Notes: generated by a model not told the origin, from the sequence alone. A stretch of DNA of 64,000 nt from Adiantum capillus-veneris (GCA_014529385.2 CM043959.1:93630529-93694528), one strand, 5' to 3'. Positions 1 to 11,400 are shown, counted from the first letter of the stretch. A program made the numbers and translations.

Positions 1-5
1 ATGGT

Positions 6-1110
6 GTGCTACCGATTCCTACAGATCGCGCAACCTGGAAACATATAGACGATACATGGCCGGATTTTGCCAAGGAAGCTCAAAATTTACGCATAGGCCT
101 GGCTATGGATGGTGTAAATCCATTTGGTCATAGATCAACATCTTACAGTGTATGGCCCGTTGTCATCATCAACTACAACATTCCCCCGTGGGGTTGACTA
201 CCAAGAAGGGGCGCTTGTGGCTAAGCTTGATTGTGTTGAGGCGGTATAAAGTGAAGAATATGGATGTGTATCTTTGTCCACTATTGGAAGAGCTACAAAA
301 ATTGTGGATTGGCATAGAAGTGGTGGATATGAGTCAACACACAGGTCGACAGAATGCTTTGATCTGAGGCGTTATAATGTGGACCATGCATGACTATCCC
401 GGGCTAACAGAATGCTCAAGTGATTTACACTCAAACTCAAACACTGTAAATCTTGCTTTTTCTCAAGCTTATCTATTGTCATGTGTATACATATTGCAGG
501 GCTTCAAACAAGCGGATACAGAGCATGTGTCACATGTGGACCTAGACTTAATGCACGTCGAGTGCCCTCGTTGAAGAAGTAAGTCTGCGAAGGTCATCAA
601 GCATATCTTCCAAAGAATCATGTGTTACACGACGGCTTTTTGGGAAGAGAGCCACGGAGGATGTCTGCACAAGCATGGTTAGAGCATAAGGAGATGTGTG
701 ATGACGATTTGTTCCCCACGAATGAAGAGACTCTCTCTATGGTACGAGTTACCATATTGGCCCAGAATTACGATCAATCACTTGCTCGATCCAATGCACA
801 TATTCAAGAATGTGGGTAATCTGCTGTAGGACCATCTGAATGGAAAGAAAGATACTTTGGGAGCCAGGGTTGACCTTGGAAATGTGGATCGTATGGAGCA
901 ATATTGGCCATAGGCAACATCTGACAGATCGATAAAACTCCCTAAAGCGCCATGATCCCAAGAACGCAAAGTAAAAGAGACCATTCGATCTATGCGGACC
1001 CCCACTGGCGTAATGCACTCGCTATGAAAATGTTTCACTAAAGAAGGAAAGCTTACCGGTTTGAAGTCATGTATGTTTGAAGTGGAATATATCATAGTGG
1101 AAAACATGCG
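6..1110 (+). pseudogene. CACTA TNP2-like transposase, N-terminal and catalytic part, broken
   Basis: The first frame contains NLRIGLAMDGVNPFG followed by YSVWPVVIINYNIPPW, the conserved TNP2 (Transposase_21) block. Further blocks appear after frame changes: KNMDVYLCPLLEEL (about 255-300), MWTMHDYPG (377-403), and GYRACVTCGP (about 515-545) after an intron-like gap ending in ttgcag. DPMHIFKNVG follows at about 790-820. TNP2 is known to cut CACTA ends. This copy has several in-frame stops and at least three frame switches. The start codon is outside the window or lost. Confidence 0.75.
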
Positions 1111-1179
1111 TAAAAAATTCGTGTGTGGACTTTAATATCATTGATAGACGTGTTTTGCACTTTATTTTACAAGTGGCCA

Positions 1180-1863
1180 TTGAGGGATGTTTGTCTCCTG
1201 ACGTCCGTAACACAATCTACAAACTTGCGAAGTTGGTGCAATGTATCTCATAAAAGGAGATCAATGTAGACTCCATACCATTCGCCAAACTAAACGTTGC
1301 GGAGACTGTGTGCATGTTTGAGAAACACTTTCCTACTACCATGGTAACCATTCAAGTGCATCTTCTTGTTCACATAGTTGATGAGGTGGAAATAGCTGGC
1401 ACTGTACATTCCAGATGGATGTTCTTTTCAGAACTTTTCATCAAAACGCTCAAGGTATATGTGCATCAGAAGGCACGTCCGGAGGGGAGCATGGCAAAAG
1501 TTTGGCTGGTATCAGAGTTCTTAGTTTACATTGACAGATTTTATAAAGCCCGGGACACGCTATGGCAAACCATAGATGATGAGAGCATATCTGGGATTGT
1601 CATGTGCAATCTCGGTGTTGAGAAGAAGATGACGGAAGATCTAGACGCTCAAATCAACCAATTTTGCATGCTTCACAATCCAATGATGCAAAAGTGGATT
1701 TCACAATACGAGGATGCAAAGCAAGAGCGACAAAGGGCACGAATCGAGTGGAGATGGGGAAGACAACTGCCGATGCATTATCCGACGATTTTGGAGAGCT
1801 TACCAGCATTCATGAGTTTAAGATCGTTGCACAACCAATTGAAAAGTGCACAATAGTACGGTG
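1180..1863 (+). pseudogene. CACTA transposase, DUF4218-like region
   Basis: An open stretch of about 180 codons (1308-1856) contains VHLLVHIVDEVEIAGTVHSR and WMFFSELFIKTLKVYVHQKA, followed by RPEGSMA. This matches the DUF4218 block of plant CACTA transposases, which sits C-terminal to the TNP2 core. It is the best preserved part of the CACTA protein here. It lies in frame with no other long block, so it is an exon-like remnant rather than a gene. Confidence 0.75.
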
Positions 1864-1939
1864 AAGAAGTGCCTGAGGAGGAGTGGGAGTACTCTCGGGG
1901 TTGCGCGACCAAGGTAAGTTTGCAATGTACGACTAGCGA

Positions 1940-2640
1940 CTTTATAGATGTTTGAACGGCCACTCATAATCTTTGTTGGTTGTAGTATAATTCATACACA
2001 ACAGTATGGTGTAAAGGTTGATATTTTAGGGCGGAGCGGATCAACAAAAAGCATTTTACTCAAGATTGTGGAATCATGGCAAAATTTGAATAGTCTAGTC
2101 GACGATGGTCCGCTGATGCAGATCCTGTGGTGGTGGAACTCGTTTACTTTGGCATGCTATAAGAGATTTTGAGGATTGATTATAAAGGTTTTTTTATCCA
2201 CTTGTTCGACGTGCAATGGTTCAAGATAAACATGGAGGGTCGCAACGCTACTGTGCACAGAGAAGAGTTTGGGTTCCTTGAGGTGGATTCAACTAGAAAA
2301 TGGACCTCGACCTAAGAGACACTTTCGTACTACCGGAGCATTGTGAACAAGTAAGTATGTAAATAGTTAACATTCAATTTTAGAAGTTATGTGCTTGGAA
2401 GCTCTCATGTAAGTTATATGGCTATGATAGGTGATATTTCATCCTACAAAGTCTGCATCAAACTGGTGGTACGTCATAGAGGTAGCCCCTCATAGTGCAC
2501 GGACGTATGAGGGCTACCATGTGCCAATCACAGCAGCATCAATGGAGGAGATTGGAGAAGATGCTCAGTCAGAAGCCGCTGAGATGGTGTGCTACTCTCA
2601 ATGGGATGCATGCAGAGGACCTACAAAATGAAACGGAGGA
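1940..2640 (+). pseudogene. CACTA transposase C-terminal (DUF4216-like) region, broken
   Basis: Short blocks include QYGVKVDILGRSGSTKS (about 2000-2050), then a translation resembling FDVQWFKI...REEFGFLEVD (about 2205-2290), then a block ending SASNWWYVIEV (about 2430-2490). Their order and spacing resemble the DUF4216 part of CACTA transposases (Y-G-V, F-x-C-x-W, G-F-x-x-V). The blocks lie in different frames, separated by likely introns (gtaagt at about 2350, acceptor-like ag before 2431). Assignment is weaker than for the preceding block. Confidence 0.5.
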
Positions 2641-2679
2641 CGTCTGCCTAAACCGCCTCATGTTCGACGAGGCATCCCC

Positions 2680-3530
2680 ATCTACGCTAGATTTTGTGCG
2701 GCTATCGACTGTTACTGGCTACACACCACTAGCTACTCCTTCGGGAGTCACCCCAGTCGACACTCCTCGCTTCTTAGCCCAGACTCCAGTGGAGACACCT
2801 GATGTCCGTACCCCCATCGAGACGCCGCTAGAGACCCTTGCCAAGACACCCAGGTTCACGCGTCCCAGGTGAGAGGACTTACCGTACTCTGTCGACATCA
2901 GCGGCGGCATCATCTTGGATAAAGAAGGCAAGAAGGTGATCTTGCACATGCGCGGTCTTTGCTCTCAGGTGGTCAGACACTACATACTAAACACATGGAG
3001 TGAAGTACCAAGTGAATTAAAAGATAGAGTCATCTGACGAGTTCCCCGTGTCAAGTCGAGATGAGCGCTTCAATGAAGCCTGATGAAGGTTCAAATGCGC
3101 GAATACTGCAAGCACAAGTGTTCTGAGATACAAAAAGCAATAAAGCATGGGTGGAACAAGCGAGATTGGCTGGCCAAAGAAGATTGAAAGAATGCGAAGC
3201 GAGCAACGCGCGAAAATCCTGAGAAGTGGAAGCAACAAAAGGAGGCAGCCAAAGGGCGAGTAGATGCAGGGATCTCGCACCACTTGGGGAGCGGCGGGTG
3301 GACATCATTTGAGACTAATTTTGTAAGTGTTTTTGCATTGCTCTTTAGGTTTGGTAGTTACGTCTCTTTGTACTTCTAAATTCTAGCATAATGGATTCTT
3401 TGTATGTTTTGAATAGTGGTCGATGACACGACGTGACCCCACACCGTATGAGCACAAGTACGCAGGCAAAAAGGGCTTAAACGCCCTGATGGACATTTTG
3501 AGTTCTCGTAGCGTCATGGTTAGTATTTCA
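2680..3530 (+). pseudogene. CACTA second protein (Ptta/En-Spm type), degenerate
   Basis: A Thr/Pro-rich stretch with repeated TP and ETP units (2700-2870) leads into a block containing ILHMRGLCSQVVRHYI and TWSEVPSELKDRV (about 2930-3030). That resembles the start of the plant transposase Ptta/En-Spm domain. KNAKRATRENPEKW and basic residues follow (about 3185-3240), then RDPTPYEHKYAGKKG (about 3430-3480). Stop codons interrupt it. Its position downstream of TNP2 fits the second gene of autonomous CACTA elements. Confidence 0.5.
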
Positions 3531-4139
3531 CTTTACTCTTTTACATTTGTTGTATTTTAATGATAAGCTACGAAAATATATTGTTTTGTAATTATATGTT
3601 TATACTTACAGTAAATCTTATTGTTTTTTTTTTACAAAATCCGACAAATACGTCGCTTGGACGCGATGAGACGTCTGATTAGACAGCGTCAGTCTATCCG
3701 TAGTCAGATAGCACTAGTTTTTTATTTTTCCTAGCATGTATACACAAGATGACATGTGTACATCTCTTTGGTAACTATTAGAAAACGATGTATATTTTTT
3801 CAATAATGACAATTGTGTTGTAACTATTACATTTGCAAAGCTTATCAAAATCAAGTGATTTTGTCTATGAAGTGTACAATTTTTTCATTGCCTTACTTTT
3901 CTCAATTCATTTTTGTGTAATTACACTTGTCAGTTTTGCATCTCTATTCTATGCATGATGAAGTTAATGATTTTATTGCCTTGTGGGTGACTACTTTGGG
4001 TTTTATACCTTAGACTTTCTTTCAAAGGTGAATTTGGGCTTATCTTGGATTCATTTAGGTTTATTCTATTATTGAAACATTCAATATGGTTGATGGGTGG
4101 CAGAGCAGTCAATGCCTTGTCACCCAGAAATTTTTACTA

Positions 4140-4315
4140 TCGGGCGTCGCTATGAGCGTCCCTATATAAGGATCTGCAGTGTCGCTATAGGAAGCTTGCG
4201 AGAGCATCTCTATATACATCTCTATGTGCGTCGCTATATAGTGACGTAGATAGCAACGCATATAGCGACGTTCTAATAGCAACGTTGTTAGCGACGGTCT
4301 TAGCGACGCCGAGGA
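4140..4315 (+). repeat. CACTA subterminal repeats (AGCGACG / CGTCGCTA)
   Basis: Short copies of CGTCGCTAT, ATAGCGACG and near variants are packed in both orientations between about 4144 and 4310. Clustered short repeats next to the terminus are typical of CACTA elements, where they bind the transposase complex. The same motif reappears at 63230-63400. Confidence 0.65.
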
Positions 4316-4367
4316 GTATAAAAACCCAGTGTATTTTTGTCCCTAAAAACGTCACAAGTGTACACAA

Positions 4368-4379
4368 CCTCTTGCAGTG
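4368..4379 (+). repeat. Right terminal sequence of the CACTA element
   Basis: The sequence reads CCTCTTGCAGTG, the inverse of CACTGCAAGAGG, a near match to the CACTACAAGAA-type terminus of CACTA elements. It lies about 55 bp beyond the subterminal repeats. The left terminus is not in the window, so neither TIR pairing nor the 3-bp target duplication can be tested. Confidence 0.55.
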
Positions 4380-4382
4380 TAT

Positions 4383-5342
4383 ACAATCGACAAATAGCTC
4401 TTTGCAATGTCTTCATACACACACCTTTTACGCAAAAGGATTATGAAATCGGGACAATTAATTGGACTCATACGAAAGTTGTGCAAAAACCACACCAAGT
4501 GCAAAGGCTAATTGATGAGAAATTATGCAAGAAATCAAAAGACTAAATGCGACTTCATCCTCCTCTAATCACCAAAGGGTAGAGAAGCATGTCCATGCCC
4601 AAGTGGTGATTAGGGAGTGGTAGTATTAAAGAAACTAATGCAAATACAGATTAATTGATAGATAAGCCTATGTATAGAATTGTCGGGTTTGATACCACTT
4701 GTTGTGAAGCATGTTCCCTTAGCACCAGTGATTCAACGTTAGGCTATGGAAAAAGTAAACTTAATGCTTTACAATTATTGGCTAGAAAGGTTGCATGCTG
4801 TTGCTATTGGACCATGTCATCATTTATCTTTCCTAGATGGCTAGAGTGCTTTCTCATATAGAGACACAAGTTTGGCTTACCCTAACATATAATACTTGCA
4901 TTAGCGGGTTTCTCACCCAAAGCAAGAAGGCCTTCAATTGTTGATTCCCTAGAAGTCTTCTTGCATATATGCGAATGTGAATCCCTTGTATCGCACCTCA
5001 GTGAAGGTCACCTCCGTATCCCAATTGTTATTCTCTACAGAAGCAGTTCGCATATAAGAGCACTTTGGTGCTAGTTGGAGTACACTAGACCCGTTTTATT
5101 CTTGTTTGATTTATAGTAAAATTGAATTGAACAAAAAGAAAATGAACTACAAAATTGAAGGGAGGGAGAGGCGCACTCAAATTCAAGTTTTCTTTGTAGC
5201 TTGTGTAGCACATGCGGTGGGGTAAAGGGACGATGGCGAGTGGAAGGTGGAAGCTCACTTCTCATCTTCCTCAACCGCGAATCTCTTGCAACAGGTCCTG
5301 AGCATCTTCATTTGGACTTTTGGAGCTTTTATTTTATAATAT
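4383..5342. other. Stretch without recognisable gene
   Basis: This is flanking sequence between the CACTA remnant and the small MITE. Only short open stretches occur, with no conserved motif and no long repeat that I could recognise. Confidence 0.5.
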
Positions 5343-5345
5343 ATA

Positions 5346-5706
5346 CACTACAAGTTTTGGATCTTTTCATAGCTGCGAAAACGAGTGGAAAAATCGCGAT
5401 TCACACCCACCGACTGAGAAAATGACTTTTTTATACGCGCAAGCATGAAAAAATAAAAGCTGAAAAGCTATTTTTCTGTTGAAAAAAAAAATTCACACTC
5501 TTGGAACAGTCACGGGGCCGTGACTGTTCCAAAATTGAACGGAACAGTCAACATTTGCTTTTTAAAAAATTGCTTTTTCCATGAGAATCTTATTTTTATT
5601 ATATTGAAACTTTTACACGTGGCCCAAAATTCTTCGATGAACTATGAAAATGGGTGAAAAAAAGGGCCTTTTTCTTAACTTGTGAAAAGTTCAAAAACTT
5701 GTAGTG
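5346..5706. mobile_element. 361-bp non-autonomous CACTA-type MITE
   Basis: The left end starts CACTACAAGTTTTGGATC. The right end, read in reverse, starts CACTACAAGTTTTTGAAC. The terminal inverted repeats match at about 24 of 26 positions. Direct ATA triplets flank the element at 5343-5345 and 5707-5709, the 3-bp target duplication expected for CACTA transposition. It has no coding capacity; the short open stretch at 5201-5425 merely runs into it. An internal palindrome lies near its centre. Its termini are not identical to the CACTG end at 4379, so the mobilising family is uncertain. Confidence 0.8.
5501..5532. repeat. Near-perfect palindrome inside the MITE
   Basis: Two 15-bp arms, TTGGAACAGTCACGG and its exact complement, are separated by only two bases (GG). 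A third partial copy (GGAACAGTCA) follows at about 5540-5549. The palindrome lies about 10 bp from the midpoint of the 361-bp element. Confidence 0.85.
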
Positions 5707-6022
5707 ATAGGTCTCGACTCTTTGCAAAATGGATGCAAAGGTGACAAAGGAGGATGAAATGTAACGTCCCTTAAGAGGCTAATTACACCCTCACCTAAAT
5801 CTATATATATGCTTGAGAAAAATTAAATGGAGCAGTTCTATATTTGTTCTCATGAAAATTTTGATGGTTATGCAATAAAGGGTTAATCGTAGTGGTTCTC
5901 AACTAATCTATTTGAGAGTGTGCTTGGTAGAGATGTTACCATTCTGTCTGGAATGGCTCTGCCTTCTTTCACAAGAAGTTTTCAACAAATTCTCACAATA
6001 TTTCCCACATTGTGACTTACCT

Positions 6023-6138
6023 CAACATCATGAGCTTCTATGAGGGAGGCGCTGCATACCTAGCTAGGTACGATTGGGGGCAGTGGACTGCCGGCCCGGT
6101 CCGGGGGGGGGGGGGGATGCGGCGCCTCCCTCACAGAA
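6023..6138. repeat. Imperfect GC-rich hairpin, first copy
   Basis: GAGCTTCTATGAGGGAGGCG at the left pairs with GCGCCTCCCTCACAGAAGCTC at the right. The interior holds CATACCTAGCTAGGTACG once only, followed by a run of 14 G (6103-6116). It looks like a damaged version of the hairpin at 6620-6723, with one inner arm lost. Confidence 0.65.
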
Positions 6139-6619
6139 GCTCATGATGTTATGCATTATATGAAAAACACTGAGAAAGACTCCATTTTCGTACATGAGAA
6201 AATTTGTAAGTCTTCTTGTGTTTATGGGTTGCACTCCTCAATGATTCTCTTCTCAAGTTTATAAGCTCGGGTAGTGCACTATGTGATCGTGCTAATGTAT
6301 AACGTGAGTTCACAGCAGGAGGAGCTTTTTAATGCAAAAGTTTTAGACAAATTAAAAGCGATACATTAACAAATTAACAAAAGGGGTGAAAAAAAAGTCT
6401 TAAAATAAGAGATCATTTTATTCATTTGAGTTCGACATAAAAATTAAGTCATTCACCACATCTAATCCTTCCTTCTAGGTGAAAATGTAATCATCTAGGT
6501 AGGTGCCGACGCCACCCACACAACACAAGAAGATATAGAAATTTTCTCATGTAGGAAAACGGAGTCATTCTCATTGGTTTTCATACAATGCACAACATGA
6601 TGAGCTTCTGCTCGAGAGG

Positions 6620-6723
6620 CACCGCATACCTAGCTAGGTACGATTGGGGGTAGGGGACCGCCGGCCCCGTGGGGGGGGCCGGCGGTCCCCTACCCCCAAT
6701 CGTACCTAGCTAGGTATGCGGTG
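6620..6723. repeat. Perfect 49-bp inverted repeat hairpin
   Basis: Arms 6620-6668 and 6675-6723 are exact reverse complements, with a 6-bp loop. Key segments are CACCGCATACCTAGCTAGG at the outside and GACCGCCGGCCCC at the inside. Outside it, a further imperfect pair (CATGATGAGCTTCTG against CAGAAGCTCATCATG) extends the stem. No unpaired base in 49 suggests a recent origin or ongoing gene conversion between the arms. Confidence 0.85.
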
Positions 6724-7047
6724 TCACAGAAGCTCATCATGTTGAGGTAAGTCACAATGTGGGAAATGTTGTGAGAATTTGTCCAAAACTTATTGTGATG
6801 GTGGGTGGTGCATCATCTGGAAAGATCTGGTGGGCGAGATGAATGGGCAAAGCAAGAAGCCCGATCTTATGAAGATTCCTTTTGCTCAGCCTGATGCGGG
6901 CCATGGCGAGCTTGTGCAACTCTCCAAACATGCTCACTTCTCCCAGAAGGATTGCCCACAATTGGAAGCCTAAGATTCCACGTGCACTGCAAAAAGTGAC
7001 ATGCAGCTCACCCACTTTGTCTCTCTCAACCTTGGGACCGGAGGACG

Positions 7048-7240
7048 TGATCACTAAAATTTTGATCGGGATCGGGATCATTTCCACAAAAAAATAAAAA
7101 TAAATAAATAAATAAATAAAATTAAAATTAAAAAAAAAACGAAAAATAAAAACATGAGTGAGGGGGAGGTTATAAAAAAATCAAAAATATTTAAGCGTGA
7201 GTGACTGGGGGGATCACTAAAATTTTGATCGGGATCATTT
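7048..7240. repeat. Direct repeat pair around an A-rich tract
   Basis: GATCACTAAAATTTTGATCG followed by GGATC occurs at about 7049-7079 and again at about 7212-7236. Between them lies an A-rich stretch (about 7085-7160) of AAATA units. The first copy has an extra GGGATC duplication. It may be a deletion remnant of a small LTR-type or TRIM-like element; no other hallmark is present. Confidence 0.45.
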
Positions 7241-7241
7241 G

Positions 7242-7470
7242 CCCAAGCCCAAGCCTCAGTCCTCAGTCTTTTGATATATACTAGACTCACTCTTATATAT
7301 ATACCCTACCCCCTCAAGAGGGAATGAGAGCATGTGGGGCAAGTCCTCCACTCTCCTCCCTTCTCTTCCCACTTGCACCCTTAGACTTGCTATTTGGAGC
7401 CTAGTTCCTCAGCTAGGAAAAGACTGTTTCGGGCTTTTCTGGAGCAAAATAGAACCAAACGGTGGGCTGT
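7242..7470 (+). other. Left flank of element A; probable 5' region of element C
   Basis: This stretch becomes continuous with 35374 onwards if element A is removed, so it should be the upstream leader or 5' LTR of element C. A TATA-like run (TTATATATATACC, about 7302-7314) and a pyrimidine-rich stretch follow each other, as in a promoter and leader. I could not match it to the candidate 3' LTR at 46273, nor find a clear primer binding site, so the 5' end of element C is unresolved. The last five bases (GCTGT) are the target duplication of element A. Confidence 0.4.
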
Positions 7471-8404
7471 TGTTAAGGCGGTTACGCCGCTAGCGGAAGC
7501 TAAATAGCGAGAACTCAACCAACAACAGAATTTGTCAGACGAGGACGGAGCTTGACCCGCAGGCGCATGGAAACAACTAGGTAGGTGTCAAATCACCTAT
7601 TCGACCTTCTAATGACAATCACTACTAAGGAAATCAAATCTAAGTTCTAAAATACGCAAGTGACTGAAATCCGTACTACGAACGAATGCTATACGAAACA
7701 GGATCTAGAATCATTGAATCGATCTCAAACTCAAGGGGAAGTCTATACACTAGGTAAGAACAACACCCTAAAGACTTGAACTGCAAAATCAACCTATAAC
7801 CACTCCGTGCGGTAAACGCGTATGAAGACAGGCCGAAAAATACAGGTGACCGAAACTTGACCCCGATGGTATCAATGTGTAGCTCTACTCGTTGTGGTTC
7901 TATAGATATGTTGCACACTCCATTCCGACACACGAGTTGGAAGAAAACTCACACCGAAGCTCGTAGGAACTTACCACACATAGAAGCCAATAGCGCGCAC
8001 TCTTGGTATCTGTGCGTAGCTCTCGCCGTTGCTAACACAATGGCAGTGTCGCTTCTCCAATGGCGGCTCCGTAGCTCGCGTAGCAAGTAGATAAGACTCT
8101 CTCTCTCTCTCTCTCAGACACAGTCACGGCGCTCCAAAAACTCACTTGATTAAATAAAACCCTCCTTTTAGGTTACAAAACTTTGGCTTATATACCTCAG
8201 CCTTGGAGGTGAGAACATCTCTAACTAATTACATCAGCAAGTGAAATTACTTCGGAATTACAAGCTGGAAACTCAATTGAGTCCCGTTACTTAATGAATG
8301 GCTCCAATCAAAATCAATGTCGGAAAGACATTTATTACAATCAATGGTTACAAAAATGATGAGTGTGAGCAAAAATGTGGGTGTGATCCTCTGCTGGCTC
8401 AACA
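7471..8404 (-). repeat. 3' LTR of element A (934 bp)
   Basis: It matches 34395-35368 nearly base for base. The 40-bp length difference lies wholly in a CT microsatellite (19 bp here, 59 bp in the other LTR). It starts TGTT and ends AACA as read on the + strand. A TATA-like box lies on the minus strand near 8187-8197. Confidence 0.95.
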
Positions 8405-8420
8405 CTCCCCCCCTCCGCGT
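8405..8420 (-). promoter_or_regulatory. Polypurine tract of element A
   Basis: Read on the minus strand this is GCGGAGGGGGGGAG, directly against the 3' LTR. It is the expected primer for plus-strand DNA synthesis and fixes the orientation of element A as minus. Confidence 0.85.
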
Positions 8421-8453
8421 TCATGTCGTCCCTGACATGAATTTTATGCTTGG

Positions 8454-11400
8454 TCAATAAAGTCCTGTCGTCTTGAGCATCTGCAAATGTGATTCGTATC
8501 GTAGGTTTCCGATGGTCAAGGTTGGGCCGAATATTTTGCTTTCGTGGGTGAAAAAGCCGGTGTAGAAAGCTTCTTGGAATGTTTGCATGTGGAAGCTAGG
8601 CAAAAACATAATCCTTTGGTATAGGAGGTGCAACACTTTTGGAGAAGGCTGCAATGAAAGATCATATATCATATCAGTCACTATGTCGGCCGTCGATAGT
8701 AGACTCGAGGTCGTGGCTTTATCTGGCGCGAACACTTCAATGCAAGCTAAGAGAGTCCTGTAGATTTTCTTGAGCATCTGACACGAAAGGTCAGGAGAGC
8801 CAGTAAAGAGCTTGATGGTGCCCGTTAGGGTTTTCACCATGTAGGCTTTACCTATTCTCTCTCCTGCCTTTGGTCCTGGCATCCTGGGATAATTAAGCCA
8901 ATTTGGCTTCTTTTCTGCAATCTTGCCATGCTCTTTCCAGTTTCTGACTCTTGGCACCGGGCAGAAGGTTGCATTCTCCCGAATCTCCTTTGGTGCCTCC
9001 ACCAAGTAGATGAGGTAGGTTGGGTATTTGTTCAGTCAACCTTTCCTCCATCTAGGTTGTGAATCTACTATCTTCTTTGACTGTTCCTCCTTTGTGATGT
9101 CGCCTTCGTAAAGAGCGACATACTGCTCCTCCTCTATTCTCTTTTTCGTCTTTAGCACTTCGAATTTCATCAAAGGGAAAGGCAGGCTGGGTTGTATCCA
9201 CTCTTCATGGAGAACTTTTGTGTCTAATCCCTGAAGTCTAATGGAGATGAGGAGTCTCCTCTCCCATTCCATTTCCGCCTTGGCACTCTCCTCTGTTGAC
9301 TTTTCTATTTGGTCATGGAGCCTTTGTTCTTCTTCTTCAGAGATTCCTAAAGTCGAGGCCACCTCGTGAGCTGGGGCTGGATCTTCAATTGTGGTTGCCT
9401 CTCCAGTTTCTGGTAGCTCTATGGTTGCTCCACCTGATTCTTCTTGTGGTGTCTCTGTCTCTCTTCTTTGTTGCTCTTGTAGATCTTGGAGCTGTTTGCG
9501 GAGGGCCTCATTCTCTGTCCATAGTGTTTGATTTTCTAATGTGAGCCTCTCCTCTGCGGCCAATGATCCCTCTGCAATGTGCAACCTTTGCACTTGCTCT
9601 AATCTTAGCTCTCTTTGTAAGCTTCGGATCTGATCTTCTAAAGCTAGTACGAGAGTTCCTTCTTGTTCGGTTCCTGCTCTGCTAGCTCTAGGGGTAGTCC
9701 TAAGTCTAGTGATTGTTCTTTCTTGGAGCTCGACTCTTTCCCTTAGCTCAATGAGCTCATCCTTGGCTGCCTCCAACTCATCTTCTATCCGCTCCTTTGC
9801 TTCCTGTGCACTTGTTACCTCTCTTGAAGCCTCGGCTAGCTGGAGTATCAATCCGTCTCTCTCGTTTTCTGCGTCATAGAGTGATGCTTTATGACTTTCA
9901 GATTCAGTCATAGCATTCTCTAATTTCCTCTGCAACTCTGCTTCCCTTTGTTTGGCTGTCTCAATCTCTACTTCCTTTGCCCTGGATCTTTCTTTCATCT
10001 TGCCTAGCAGTTCATGCACCATGTGCATATCTTTTTCATCTTCATTTGTCAACTCTAAAGCTCTTTCTGCCACCACCTCCACTGGCTTCGGCTCTTCTAG
10101 TACGTTCTGTTCGTCCAGTTTCTCTTCACTTTCTTTTGTACTCTTTGTTTTTTCCTCCGTCCCTCTCCGATCATCTTGTTTTTGTAGGGTGATCCCATAA
10201 ACTGCCTCAAGGGCCTCTGCTTCAGTGTATCCTATCGCTACCAGATCCTCATAATCATTTCTCTTTTGCTGAACTGGATCTATCTCCTTTTCTTTGGTCT
10301 CGGCCTTCGACTTTTCCAAATCATCTGTGTCCATCTCTATTGTGGTCTCTTCCACGATATTTTTCGTCTTCTTCGGGTTTGGTACATCAGTCATAGAGGG
10401 GTATCTGTCCTCAGCTTCCTTGGCTTTCCCCTTGTCGGCTTGCCCGTCTTTCTCTTGAGATTTAGTAGACTCATCTACTTTCCCTTTCCCCTTGTCGTCC
10501 TTTTTCAGCTCAGCTTTTAAAAGCTGTACCTCCTCTTCAGTGTATGGCTCGACAGGTTGCTGCTCCAGTATAGCCTCTGACTCCTCATAAGCTTTAATAT
10601 ATTGATCGTATTGATCAACATGTGGCCTGGCTGAGCTAGTTCCGACTTTGGTGGGTTCTGGCACCCACTTTTCTTCAAAGTCACCCTTTAGAGCTCTTTC
10701 TGCTCTAAACTGCTCCACTAGTCTTTCCATTCTTGCCACTTTCTGACTTTTGGTTTGCTTGGGAGCAACCTTCTTCTTTACTTTCTTCATAAGCGGCTCG
10801 TCCACCTCCTCTTCAGGTTCTGAAACTATTTCTAGTTTCCGGCGTGCTCTTGTGGACGCCCTCTTGGATACTTCGGGCTGTTCTTCCTCCTCGTCGGCTT
10901 CTCTAAGCCACTCATTCTGGGAGGGAACCTTTGGCCACTGATCTCTAGCTCCAATAGCTTCATAAGCTATTCTTGTCAGAATTTCCGCTCCTCCTATGTA
11001 CTTTGGCTTCTCGTTGTGCATGGAAATTACTTGCTCGTGGATGTGTTGAGCGTAATTCACCTCTTTTGGCATATTGCTCTTTAATGCCCATGTGATGGTG
11101 GTCGCAATGGCATGGGGCGGTGTCGTATACTTTTGTGGTCTTTTACTGCAAACATGGAGAAACTGGTTGTACAGTCGGCAAAGGGTTGCCGCTCTTGGAT
11201 CCGCCATATCTCCATAGGTTGCACTTTGCTTCTTGGGCCCATAGACCTCTATGGCCTCCCTTCTTTCCCTGACCAAGCTCCCTTTGTTGTGCAGCTTCAA
11301 TGCGTCGACTGCAATGAGCTGTGGAGTGATCTGTACTTCTACTTTCTCTCCATCCATGGCTGTCAATGTGGCTTTCCCATCCTTCTAAATGGATGTTGCC

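Larger units (their letters stand above)
1..4379 (+). mobile_element. Decayed CACTA (EnSpm) DNA transposon, right part
   Basis: Broken pieces of CACTA proteins lie in the expected order on the + strand: TNP2-type transposase, the DUF4218-like and DUF4216-like regions, then a Ptta/En-Spm-type second protein. A repeat-rich subterminal region and a CACTG terminus at 4368-4379 follow. The left end is outside the window. Stops, frame changes and probable introns interrupt every part, so the copy cannot encode a working transposase. The family assignment rests on conserved blocks read by eye. Confidence 0.8.
5969..6798. mobile_element. Foldback-type element with nested inverted repeats
   Basis: The outer arms (about 5969-6030 and 6726-6798) are imperfect inverted copies. 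The left begins TCACAAGAAGTTTTC, and the right, read in reverse, begins TCACAATAAGTTTTG. A second inverted pair lies inside (about 6137-6222 against 6527-6604). Each junction carries a compact GC-rich hairpin (6023-6138 and 6620-6723). The whole could fold as a cruciform. No transposase is encoded and I could not find a clear target duplication. Assignment to a superfamily is open. Confidence 0.6.

Noticed and set aside
6752-7097. Overlapping frames of about 60-110 codons on both strands after the foldback element
   Set aside because: Neither strand shows a known motif, the frames overlap an inverted-repeat arm, and coding evidence is balanced between strands.
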